Below, piece after piece: positions 50,751 to 62,048 of a stretch of DNA of 64,000 nt (positions are counted from its first letter, which is position 1; each line of letters begins with the position of its first letter). The stretch comes from Fragum whitleyi (Eukaryota; Mollusca; Bivalvia; Cardiida; Cardiidae), in contig OX411543.1 in assembly GCA_948146395.1 (NCBI GenBank), positions 68,397,474-68,461,473 on the forward strand, in the 5' to 3' direction. Under the pieces are notes generated by a model. The model ran no database searches and was not told where the DNA came from. It worked only from the letters and a program-made list of their open reading frames with translations. Both the position numbers and the translations under genes were made by a program.

Positions 50751-51085
50751 GAGACATAACCCCATATCATAACGGAGCCACCGCCACCCTGATAGGTTGG
50801 TTGGACGTACTTTGGTGCAAATTGGGTGCTAGGTTGTCTCCAAACACGAATTCGGCCATCGGTGACATGCAACAACATCCTGCACTTATCTGACCAATGG
50901 ATCCGACGCCATGATGCCAAGTTCCAACGTGCCCTCGCTCTACACCATATTAGACGTTCATTGATGTCTCTCTGTTGTAACTTTTGACGTTTCAGGGGTC
51001 TTCGTGCCTTATACCCAGCCATCCGATGTCGATTTCGAACTGTTGAAATAGAGACCCGTCTGTGTGTTTTCCAATTGTCCCTTAG
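50751..51085 (-). pseudogene. Tc1 transposase fragment (central part, first catalytic Asp)
   Basis: 335 bp, about 95% identical by eye to 23390-23724 of the element at 22629-24249. Encodes the segment around GYKARRPLK, IHWSDKCRMLLH (first Asp retained, neighbouring Glu changed to Lys) and GGGGSVMIWG. Both ends break off abruptly with no TIR, so it was cut down or carried in by another process. Confidence 0.9.
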
Positions 51086-51110
51086 CTATCAGTATTGTAT
51101 TGTATTGTAA

Positions 51111-51552
51111 TTTTTGATACTTAAATTTTGTCCGGAGCACACCTCCTAAAGTTAGAGAGCTATTGACTTGAAACTTTATGGGTCGAAAGATCCCATAGAG
51201 GAAATGTGCAGCGCACAAGAACTTCAACTCCTACTTGCAATAGTTTTTGATTTATTACCCTTTGTAATTTTTGAAAATTAGATTTCGTCCGGACCATATC
51301 TCCTAAAGTATAAAAGCTATCAACTTGAAACTTTATGGGTATATAGATCTCATAGAGGAGAAGTGCAGTGCATATTAACTATAACTCTTGCTTGTGCAAT
51401 TTCCCAGTTTTTGCCCTTTGTTAATTTAAAGACTTAGATTTTGTAGGGGGGTAATTCTCTTAAAGTACAAACGAATCCTTAATCTATAAGGTCTCGGTTT
51501 ACTATCACGCTTTCACGGCGGGGGATGGCCATGTCCGACATGGCTCTTGTTT
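51111..51552 (+). mobile_element. monomer element family O with terminal hairpin
   Basis: Two ~158 bp units (GTCCGGA, CTCCTAAAGT, CAACTTGAAACTTTATGGGT, GTGCAGTGCA), then GCGGGGGATGGCC and the stem CCATGTC/GACATGG, ending CTCTTGTTTT. The hairpin plus CTCTTGTTT end is shared with families A, D and F. Confidence 0.7.
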
Positions 51553-52141
51553 TACTTTGAACTTGAAGTATTGATGCGATAAGGGGAGATAAAAATACAT
51601 CTTAGTAATCGATGAGAATCGAATTGCTTATTTTATTTCCCTTTGCCAATTTCTGATTTAAGGTTGCAAACAGACTTGTGATTTTGGATTTATTTCTTAT
51701 ATTGATATAGTAGATACATAATGCAAAGGTGAAATCTTCGGATGGTGTACAAAGGCTTTTTAACCGTTTGCAACCCTTGTGTACGTGCAAGATAATAAAA
51801 ATTATATGAATAGAGGTATTCCTGTGCTGAAAAGCGATTTAAACCTTTAGAATATATGATTACTTACAGTATGTAATCAATAGAAAATGGATGACAAAAA
51901 ATATGCTATGTCTGAAAGTTACGAAGTCACCCAAGGACATCTTAATAGAAAAAAATATATATCAAAATTTGTCGTAGCACAAAGCCTACTTTTAGCATCA
52001 TATTGGATGCAGTTATCCTTTTCCTAATATTGTATGCAAGCCTTGTAAATATGACCATCAAATACCTTATATAAACCATTTCAATATGCATTTTATCAGC
52101 TGAAGTGATATTTAAATGAGGTTTTTGGAAATGAAACAGAA
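51553..52141. other. intron sequence, nothing recognised
   Basis: No supported feature. Confidence 0.45.
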
Positions 52142-52861
52142 TACAGTCAACTCCCGTTACAACGACCACATTTGTTCCCCAAAAATATGTCGTTGTAACG
52201 AAAATGTCGGTGTATTGAATGAACACTAAAGTCAATTAATATAGGATTTTCGAAAAGCAGCATGCATTATATAATATACTTTGTATAATAGATGTTAAAA
52301 CTAACGAAAACACCTTTTTTCGGTTATATTATGTATGATTTTGATATCTTTATTGAACAGCTCTTTTTATACTTTATTTGCAATATGTATTTCTATCAAA
52401 ATTCAAATGCGATGATCTTAAAACTAACATTTCCCGTATAGCAAAAAAAAAAAAAGGAAAAGCTTAACAAACAAATGTAGACCTAATCAAATAAAGTGTA
52501 TTGAAGGGATGAATGTGTTAAAGGTGCTAATTAATCATTACCATTGTTTGCATGTCAAACTTTTTCTCACATTTCAAAGTTATAGACTTGTCAATTATCA
52601 AAATATTTTAGGTGGTTATCAATCATGCCTATGGTTCTGTGCAATTAATCATCATGACCAAAATTTTTGTGTCGTTGTAATGAACAAGCTTATATAGGGA
52701 ATTTGCATTTTCGTTCCCTGAAAATCAGTGTCGGTGTCGGAAAACGAGAATTCCGTTATAACGAATGAAAAATGCACTGTGCAAATCCGTTCCCAACAAA
52801 TTTGTGTCGTTAAGTGAAAATGGCGTTGTATTGAGTGTCGTTAAAACGGGAGTTGACTGTA
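52142..52861. mobile_element. pogo/Tigger-type MITE
   Basis: 720 bp with TIRs TACAGTCAACTCCCGTTACA and its complement at 52842-52861 (GT.AAACGGGAGTTGACTGTA). Internal GTCGTTGTAA..GAA and TTATAACGAA repeats near both ends. TA at each edge. The CAGTCAACTCCCGTTA-like TIR is typical of pogo/Tigger elements. No transposase. Confidence 0.85.
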
Positions 52862-55206
52862 TTACGGAACCCAATAATAGCTTAAACATGCAAAATCTCT
52901 AAAACTCGATTGTCTCCTTTGAACAATGTACGCCTTGGGACGTTTATTATATTCAGATAATATTTGGCGGTTTAAAAGAGATAAGCTTTTATGTTATAAA
53001 AATGCAATTATTTATCAAAATTATTTATATATTCAAAATAATTTGCGACATTTATTTTATCAATATAATTTGCAACATAAAGGCATATTTATGACTTAAT
53101 TAAGGATTAAGTTGTTCTTATAATGATTGACATTTGAACCACACCAATACTGTACGTGATGTGATGCGGTAAAGATGTATCAACGAAATGTGGCTTAATG
53201 ACATATCTTCGGGCTAATAGACTGAAAGGTCTACAATACAAACAAAACTACGATAACCGTACAGCCCAAACCGGGCGTTTGTCAGTTTATGCTTATTTTG
53301 ATTTACAATCTCTTTTTTAGATGATTCTTCGATCAGATATATCTGATGCGATGCAGTTAAGAACATTGTGAAATAGAAAAGGTGAACGGTGTTGAAATGA
53401 AAAAAGAACGCAACGACTTGAGTAGGAAGATCAAGTTTTAGATATTTGGAGGGAGGTAATACAATGTCGCTTTTTTCGTTTAAAAAAAAACGACGCAAAA
53501 AAGGTTTTTCTTATTGTTATTAAATCTCCGTTCTTAATTAAAACGTTTGAGGTCGGTTGAATTGATATCGGTGGGGTTTTTCAAACGATTTCTTTGTATT
53601 CTGAATGTTTGGAATGAGTGTTTTGAATAAAACGGATTGAGGACTGATTGAGCAATTTTAAATGTTCTAAATCGGGATGAGTGTAAATTCGACGATGGTG
53701 TTATGTGTTTTTTACCTCAATCTACGTATTCAATGCATATTTGTTCCACATGCATGCATCTGCGTTCAAACTAAAGCTTAAATTTGAGAACACCAAATCA
53801 TATCGATCGATTTCAAACAGTTCAATATGCGATAAATGATAAGCGAACTCGAAGCAGATTGATAAATTTGTGAAATCTTTGATTTGATACGTGTAGCGGT
53901 CACGGAAGCTATCTGTAAGCACGTGTATACTGTACATGTAGACACTTACGGAATGTGGGTATGGTCACGAAGGTGATGACAAGAATGCGGTATGCAACTA
54001 CCAAAACTGAAGTTTAACGACCTGACTCGAGAAAGCTAAAAGTTTGGCTGAATTTAAAATTACAAGCTACGAAACATAAGTTCAAATCATTATATATGAC
54101 CAAGATATGTATATGGAAGTAGTTTTATTTTTGCTGCACAATACAAAAGGACAAAAAAAGGATAAAAATTGTGCTTTGACAATAATTAGTTATTTCAATT
54201 TCGTCTTTCCCTGAAATAGCATAGCACTCAACAAAGGAGGCTCAATTTATAACCGTCACTGACTACGCTCAGGGCATTCAAATTTCCCCAGATAATGAAT
54301 TAGCAGAACGTACAAAGAATGACAATGAGTCTTACATTTTAAGACCGCAATAAATGATGAAATAAACGCATCGAGAGCGTTATGTTTACGAGCAAACGGT
54401 CGAGTTTATGGAAGTTAAGTCAGCCTACATTCCACACAAAGTGTCACAAAAGATGTTTTGGTGAAAACGGAAAAAAATAATAGAAATCGTCGATTTGCTG
54501 TTTTGTATTTTCAGAGAATTCCCCATGAAATCATGACTATGGTTTGCTTTTTCAACGACGGCGTCTTTCTTAGGTATATGAATAAACATTAGAATTTACT
54601 ACATTTTTAGTACAAATCTTAGAGTTGCTTATTGAATTTGTTTTTGTGAAAATTGTCATTGGTATATGGAAATTTATTTTCTTTATAATGATTAAAGACA
54701 ACCAACGTTTTTAAAACCAAGTTGGACCAGTGCTTGCCAACGAATTTGACAAACTATAACTTTATAAAAAAGGGACAAATAGAAAAGGAAGAAAAAATTA
54801 AAAATAAATAAATAAATAAATAGAATGAGTACCTGAGACGCTCTAATGACAGCACGAGAAGGTTCTTTACAAGATATAATTATGTTACATAGGGTATTAA
54901 AGAATATATCATGCGAGTGGTGATCGATAAATTCGAATTAATTTCATGAATGAAATTTAAATCGGGTAAAGCGCTCACTGTTTATCAGGACGGATTTCTT
55001 CCGCCGTTTAAACCGCTTTACAACACGAAAATGGTGCGTCTTTGGTAAGTCTACTTCAATGCAAAGGTTGTCATATTTACCATTCATGTGTAAATTCAAA
55101 CTGAGGAATCAATCTCCATGCGTCGGTATGGCTGAATTTTGTAACTTTGTTTATTAATAAGTAAAACGGAGGTGCTTCGAACGGTGTCGCGTGTATAATC
55201 GCGTTT
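52862..55206. other. intron sequence, nothing recognised
   Basis: (AAAT)n run at 54800-54824; otherwise ordinary AT-rich sequence without coding signal. Confidence 0.45.
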
Positions 55207-56012
55207 TAGCTTACCTGAGCACGACGTGCTCAAGGTGAGCTTTTGTGATCATTGAATGTCTGTCGTCCGCCGTGCATCGTAGGTCGTCTTTCGTGCATCG
55301 TCAGACGTCGACAATTAAAGTGTTTACACTCTAGAGGCCACAGTTATGACAAAATCTTCATTAAACTTTGTTAGAATGTTTGTAAGGCCACAAGGATGGA
55401 CTCTATTGAAAACGGGAAGGATCTATTGGATATCACGAGAAAAGGAGCCTTGATGACAATTTTCTTGTTTACACTCCTATGGCCCTTCATGAAACTTGAT
55501 TAAAATGTTTGTCAGGTCACAAGGATGCACCCTTTTGAAATTTGGAAGGATCCCTGCCATATGACAAGAAAGGCGGCCTAAACGACGATTTTCTCGTTAA
55601 ACTCTAGAGGCCACAACTATAGCCCAATCTTCGTGAAACTTGGTAAGAAAGTTTGTCACTTTATTAGGATGGACCCAATTGAAAATAGGAAGGATCCATT
55701 CAATATCTATATAGTAATTAATAAGTATGGCCCGATCTTCATGAAAATTTGCTAGAATGGTCATAAAGATGCACCCTATTGGATATGGGAATGGCTGAAA
55801 TGACAATTGGCTTGTTAATACTCTAATATGCATCATTGTGGTTCATGAAGATTGGTTAGAACGTCACATCACATCTATAAGTAGACTACAATCATGACTT
55901 TGTCTGAAATTTGTTTTTAAATTGTCATTCAATGATTTTTGTAGGAATTTCAATTTGCTATGGAGTCAACGAGACGAAGGTGAGCGATTAAGGACCATCA
56001 TGGGCATCTTTT
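55207..56012 (+). mobile_element. hairpin-ended monomer element, family D copy 3
   Basis: Opens with CTTACCTGAGCACGACGTGC then TCAAGGTGAGC (15-bp-class palindrome), CCGTCGT-rich lead, four ~125 bp units (TCTAGAGGCCACA, CTTCATGAAACTTG, GGAAGGATCC), and closes GGTGAGCGATTAAGGACCAT then CATGGGCATCTT. Confidence 0.85.
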
Positions 56013-59000
56013 ATGAACGTGCTCCGAACAAAGTAAAATGTCACAGTGTCGATCGACAGAGTCTTATTGTATGAAGGAACTTATTTCGTTTTAGACACTT
56101 TGTAAGTTCAATTTGAAAATAACTAGAATTTATCGATCACCCCCCTCTTATATTTAAATTTCAAGTTAACAGCCATCTGACTGTAATCGTACTATACTTA
56201 ACTGTTGATGTACTTGAAAAAATAATGCATTCAATTTTATTTAATTTCGATGGGTTGGTTACTTTAAAGTAACGCCTTTCTAAAACGCCCCGCTGGAGTT
56301 CCAAAAATTATAAAGATTGTCTATGTCAAGCAGTCTTCATCAGGAACAATGAAAACAGTATTCTCCGTTGTGAAGAGATGGATAAATCACATATATTTGT
56401 TTTAATGAATTTGTAATTTCAAAGTTACGCAATTTTCTACCACACCAAGCTCCTTACAGAGATTTTATTTATAAATTATTACCATTTATTGACTCTACAG
56501 ACATATTTCAACACAAACTTTAGTAATAAAAGATATTTGTGGTTATTTTGACTCTTCCCTCAACTAGACAACAACATTAATTTTGAAATGTTATTAGGTT
56601 AGATGCTTTAAAGTAGCGTATCCCATGAAAGCATTGCTGGCCAAAGTGCTTACAAGTCAGAAACCGCTCTCAGACAAGCAATGTTACCGAAAATCCCTTT
56701 CAGGTAGGAGTGCACAAATAATTTCCCGTTACATAGTTTCATTGCATTTAAAGGGCTACTTAATATATATCTTCACGCCACATAAATGGACTCATAATTC
56801 AAAACGATATCATAAATGGCAAATCCATTCAAAATATGCATAAAGAAACGAGATAAAGATTTTTGCATACTCTACAATTTTAAACCTTTTTTTTTAGACT
56901 TGATAGTACCTAGAACCCGTGTTTTTTATTCGTTCAGCCTCAAACAAGGATATCTTACAAAGATTGTCCTGGTGACTATTTACATTTGCATGACAAGCAT
57001 GGTTGGACTTTAACCGCTTGTTTCAGAGAAGATTAATTTTATTTCATCGAATGATAACTCAAAGACTGTAAGCGCCCATATTTTTCTTACAGTAGGGTTA
57101 AACAAAGGAATCTTAGAGATCATACAAAGCATCATTACTTTGCAAATTAGTTTACTTCTGTACAGTAGTTTAAGATGATATGTTTTATGTAAAAGTTGTA
57201 GGACAAAGGCAAGGGAGGACGGACATATGTCTGGACGACAATAACCCCGCTGAATAACGTAAAGTGAAGTAATGTAAGAAATGGAATAAAATCTTCAACT
57301 GTAAATAAAATGGTAAACCTGTATGACACGAGGACCACTACATAAACCAGGGACCAGGGAACCAGGGAATGAAACCCATGATTGACATCATTCCATCATT
57401 AAATAGTCATTTCGAAAATAAATTGGGTTATTCAGATACGCAAACGATATTAGCGTTGAGACAATATGATAAATGAGCAAACAATTGGGAGATTATCAAA
57501 GGGGGGTTCCTAGAGACCAACGATAAACGATGTTCTTTGATGTTCAGTACCAATCAAACAACACTAACCACAGAATATTTTAATTTTAAAAAACTGTGAT
57601 AAGCTGAAGAATTTCTCATTATTCGGAATTGAATCACATGCGAAAATGGATTTGTTAATTCGAACTATTAACAAATTCTACACAAGATTATTAATAGATT
57701 CCTTATCAGTAATTTCCCAACATTGATATTATAAACACGTTTATATTGTATACCATTTACAAGATGAAAGGATTTCAAAAATACTAGAGATTGTCACAGA
57801 TAGGGACAAATAACCCTTCACAAGCGCCTTGCCATATCAGTGTAGGTTGTATGCAACATTAACGATGTTTCACCGAAGGGCCACAAACAATGGACTGTAC
57901 ACTCATTCTCAAATAAATAAAAAAATCATTATTCTAGTGGCGATCGAGCATTTAAATGGACTGCATGACGATGTCATACTTGATCCTTTCGATACTCTAT
58001 GTACCTTAGGGATCAGCTAGAAATGATGAGAAATGCCCAAATTCACCTTTTGGCTCGATAGGGTATTATTTTAAATTTAGTAAAAACTCTGTGCTTTACA
58101 ATATTTGCGAAGAAAGAACGTACATTTTTATCAGCGGACATCCGATTTCAATATGAAATATATGGATTTTTGCAGTTCTGCTGATTTTTGTGAAAAGAAA
58201 CAATTCTTTGTTGTTGCATGAAGTGCGCCCAGGAAGGTTAAAACATTTCAAGCTTATTTAGACATTCTTCATGAAGTTGCAATTCTTTTCAGAATCTACT
58301 TAGGAAGCCTTGATAATTTACTTTTCTATGAAAAAGGACAAACAATCCCAGAAACGGTCATTCAAAGATTCGCAAGGCAAAGTTTAATAAAACGTTAAAC
58401 TTTCAAATGTCAATAACTTATTTATTATTTGCATACTAAATTATCAACCTTTTTCATATGTGGAGACGAATGAATCATATCATTAACGATACGCATTTTT
58501 ATTAAATCGGACATTCGGTTCAAAAAGTTGAGAAAAATCAAAAGTGCCGTCACGTAAGTCAAACGTCTCGTACGGTTACAAGTGAAGATTCCATGTCATT
58601 TACCTTTTCAAAAACGTTTGAATAACCTTATTACACAAATGCAAGTAAAAGATATTTTTTTATTCAAAAGAAAGACTGATATTTGGTGCCAAGACACGTT
58701 ACGGAGGTTAAGTCTTGGGTCATTTTGTTCTGAATATGTTAAGCGTTTCTCCTTTTTTTTTCTTTATTTCATATAAGGTTATTTTTTCATATTTTTTCAA
58801 TTGTATATTCTTTTGAGAATGTTTTTATTTTTTTACTTCAACCGCCCTGTATTACTACACAAAAAATCTCGGATGGTTAAATCAAAACCACTGGTCCTAT
58901 ATGTAAAATATAATCATACATTCATTTATCACTGGGTGGAAACTGACCTCGGATATTGCATCTAAAAATGGCTGCGGTGAGTATGCAGCTATTTTGTAAG

Positions 59001-59477
59001 CTTCTAGACAAAGTTGTCCCATTACAAATCTGTTTTGCTTCAATACATTGAATAATTAGAGATGAAGACTTTGAGAGTATTTGCGGCGCTAACAATTTGA
59101 ATTAAGTCAATTTGTTGTGGATATCCTTTATGAGATAAATTTAAAATGGCTGTATCAGTTAAAATTATTAAAATTATTATTTTTCGTTTTCTTGAAAAAG
59201 GCAAATTTTGCCAAAATATTGAAATACTGAGTGTTTTATTAAATGTTTATTCTATTCCCCTCGGAAAAAATTGTGATATTAGAAATTTTCAATTTCACAG
59301 TTCTTCTCAATTATAAAAAGAAGCACATGAATGTGTTAGGCAAGATCCTTTATTTTGTGATAAAACATCATTTCAGGATAAAGTGTTGATACAACTAGCC
59401 TATTATGAAACATCTTTTTTTGTGTGTTACCTAAGATCTACTTCTTTAATGTCCTTAACTTCTTTTTTAGTGTTATC
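56013..59477. other. intron sequence, nothing recognised
   Basis: A perfect 16-bp palindrome GTTACTTTAAAGTAAC is at about 56258-56273. A family A tail-like phrase (GGACGGACATATGTCTGG) is near 57217. No gene supported. Confidence 0.45.
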
Positions 59478-59489
59478 TTGTAGGAGCCA

Positions 59490-60987
59490 TAATATTTTTA
59501 TACACTAGCTTTGCACAGCCGCCTTCATCAGGTGAATCCTATGAATTGATCCGTTAAGGTAACGTTGACTTCATGAAATACTACATCATCAAAATATTTA
59601 TCTCAATTACTTAGCGAAATATTTTTCTAACTTATAAGAATTAATGCATGTTCTATCTGTTATGGGATGATTATTGACCTCCGTTTTTTACCTTTATTAT
59701 CTAAATAATCTAAAGCTGCAGTATTTGGGTGTTCAACATCGAGCCGTTTTTTGTTGAATGTCCATGTTGATATACCTTTCTGACAGATAATTATCATAAT
59801 AGTTTGGTTGACCCCCGTTGTTCACTATGCTTTTCCTTTTACATTTTTTCGTGGATGGAGCGAAACAGCAGCAGCTTTTATAAGCTGTAGTTGTGACTTT
59901 TGCGTTACTCACCATAGAAACGGCGATATAGTCCTCTGACCAATTGTGACCAATGGTTATCTTATATAGATTGTGTAGGGATGCCTGTTGAACTTTTATA
60001 TATTTTTGTTCGATAACGTTTGCGAGTGCGCGACTTGTGCGCCGTGGCATCAGCATGAATATGCTGTAGTCGCGACGTTTGGGTCGATCACATATGACTC
60101 GCTAAGTTTGATAGCCATGCATTTGATATGTTGTCGGTAGACTGGGTGTGAATTTTAAGGTTTATAATCATATTTCTAACATTACTGATGTATCGCCGCT
60201 GTTAAGTATTTTGGATATATATTTCAATTTCAAATAAGCGATTGACCTCTGTTTTTTCGTATTGTTGGGCGCCGTAATTGCTGTAAATGAGACATGCTCA
60301 GTCTTCTGTTATAGCGATTATATCGCCCATATTTTTCTCCCCTTTCTTTTTTATACAGTTGTTTTTAAATTTGCAATCGTTTGTTGTCCGGTATCTACAA
60401 GGTATTATCATAAGGTTATGTACCCGTAATGGTTGCGCGGTGTCTCGGACCTCATGACCTTTTGCAGTGTTGACCGGGGTTTCCTAATGAGAATCATTGG
60501 GAAACCTAAGTTAGCACTGTTGGGGTTCGTTTCCTCGGAGACGTTGAGAGACTATTACGGGTCCACTACCTTAATAGTCACGATAGGCGATCCATCAGTT
60601 ACTCGGTGTGTCCCCTTCCCAAGGACTTTATGCATGTGTATCCGTTTGTTCATACTCATAACGATAAAAGTTTTGTCCGGCCTATTTTCTCGCATTAGAG
60701 TTTCACCACTAGTGTTAATCACTTTGTTGTTCTATTTTGGTATTTAAAAACGCTTTTTAAGGAATTTCATAGTTCCTGCATGAATTGAGTCTTTGTGGCG
60801 GGTTTAACACTCGTACGTTATTCAGGGTCATTGTAGTATTTTGATGACGTCAACGTTACCTTGACGTCGTACATAACGGTTCAATTCATAGGATTCACCC
60901 GATGAAGGCGGCTGTGCCGCTGAAAGCTAGTGTATAAATATATTATTATTAAAAGTATATATCTCAAGAAGAGAACTTTTTATTCGT
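59490..60987. mobile_element. Penelope-like non-autonomous element with inverted terminal repeats
   Basis: 1,498 bp flanked by an exact 12-bp direct repeat TTGTAGGAGCCA (59478-59489 and 60988-60999). Inverted arms (about 59493-59575 and 60840-60945) share TATACACTAGCTTT, CAGCCGCCTTCATC and GGTGAATCCTATGAATTG. On the plus strand the right arm is followed by ~45 bp not present on the left. Inverted LTR-like ends, a short one-sided extension and a 12-bp duplication fit Penelope-like elements. Two internal frames (59733-60056 minus and 60433-60747 plus) match nothing I recognise. Confidence 0.7.
60898..60936 (+). ncRNA. hammerhead-like core motif in right arm
   Basis: CCGATGA, then a stem GGCGGC-UGU-GCCGCU, then GAAA: the order and spacing of the hammerhead catalytic core (CUGAUGA / stem II / GAAA), with U4 changed to C. 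The left arm (minus strand, 59508-59532) keeps CTGATGA but lacks half of stem II and the G of GAAA. Stems I and III are not convincingly formed. A motif resemblance, probably inactive. Confidence 0.4.
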
Positions 60988-60999
60988 TTGTAGGAGCCA

Positions 61000-61243
61000 A
61001 ATAAAGATATGACGTCATGGAGTTGTCTACATATCGCATGTTGGTTGAATATTTCCAAATTTTCACATTTTGTCTCATTATTTATTAAATTGAGAATGAT
61101 TTTGTTAATCGTAAAAGGTAGATACACCCTTCGGTTTGCAAATAAAATAGACAAATTACCTCGTGAAAATAAGATTTAAATTGATTTATCAATAAAAATA
61201 AATCTGTCTGAACGCAACAAACAATTGTCCTTCGTATACTTAC
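61000..61243. other. intron sequence next to Ig exon A donor
   Basis: 5' end of the 56 kb intron on the minus strand (GTAAGTATACG). No conserved element recognised. Confidence 0.5.
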
Positions 61244-61365
61244 ACTTTTATCACCTAGATTTTCCACGGAGCATTGTAATATTGCAGTTTCTCCTACATG
61301 ATATGTGACATTATTTGGTTGAGGTATAAAGTAAGTCTGATCCCCTTCTCCGTCATCTTCATAAA
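61244..61365 (-). CDS. Ig V-set domain, first-half exon (exon A) of a Dpr/zig-8/lachesin-like cell-surface protein
   Basis: Internal coding exon, 122 nt: two bases completing a split codon, then 40 codons. It encodes an acidic linker (YEDDGEGDQ), then the A-B-C strands of an Ig V domain: a PQPNNVTYHVGETAILQC stretch with the first canonical Cys at codon 31, then SVENLGDKS. An N-glycosylation sequon (NVT) is at codons 18-20. On the minus strand the exon follows ...ACTTTCAG (acceptor AG at 61367-61366) and ends at AGT|GTAAGTAT, a very strong donor. Entry phase is 1 and exit phase 0, the usual layout when a phase 1-1 Ig module is split internally. The ENLGDKS motif is typical of Dpr/DIP/zig-8-type neuronal Ig proteins, which act in cell-cell recognition. 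The family call is from memory of family motifs, not a search. Signal peptide and membrane anchor exons are outside the window. Confidence 0.85.
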
Positions 61366-61597
61366 CTGAAAGTATATGTATGAGTTCTGATTAAGTTCAA
61401 ACAATTTATGGATCGCTGACCCCATCTCACGTCATAACACACGTCTCAAATATTGAAACGTTGTTTGAAAGATATATAGCAGTAATAGACATAGATAAAG
61501 AGTAAACCGTTGAGAGGGAGACCTTAACATCGTAGCTACAGCTTGTTCCACCTGTAGTTACGTCGTTTAAGTCGCCGATTCACGAGAATGATTTAAA
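61366..61597. other. upstream intron sequence, nothing recognised
   Basis: Minus-strand phase-1 intron immediately upstream of the first-half Ig exon. It is AT-rich, with no ORF or repeat I recognise until the pearl-like repeat at 61598. Confidence 0.5.
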
Positions 61598-62048
61598 CTA
61601 GAAAGCCATGAATGGCTTGAGTCGCTCCACAGGCTTGAAATTCTTGTAATAGCAAATCAAAGTTTTGACTAGATTTTTAGATACTTTGGGTTCTACTGAT
61701 GTTGAAAATGATTTTTCAAAATTTTCACTATATAACATATAGAGAAATGACCTCTTCTCATGAAAGACATATTTTTCATCCAGTCACAATAATATTTGGC
61801 TACATGATAATGGGTCACCCAAGGATCATACCTATAATGTTTGGTTGATATTCATCAATAACATACTGAGAAAATCATTTTCAAATTTCCACTATATAAC
61901 ATATAATGACATGACCTCCGCCCATAAAATACATATTTAACATCTAATCACAATATTTTTTGTAGACTGATAAAGGGTCACTCAAGGACCATTCCAGTGA
62001 AATTTGGTTGATATCCATTGATGACATTCTGACAAAATGATTTTCAAA
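61598..62048 (+). mobile_element. pearl-like element, family C copy 3 (truncated)
   Basis: ACTAGAAAGCCATGAATGG head and two and a half ~166 bp units (GAGAAATGACCTC at 61742, ATGACCTCCGCCC near 61911). Homology ends at GATTTTCAAA, replaced by GGCCGTCGCACGGAACC, an unrelated sequence. Same orientation as copies 1 and 2. Lies in the intron upstream of Ig exon A. Confidence 0.8.

Noticed and set aside
59733..60056. 107-codon ORF as a Penelope endonuclease
   Set aside because: No GIY-YIG signature or RT motif is visible, so I left it unassigned inside the candidate element.
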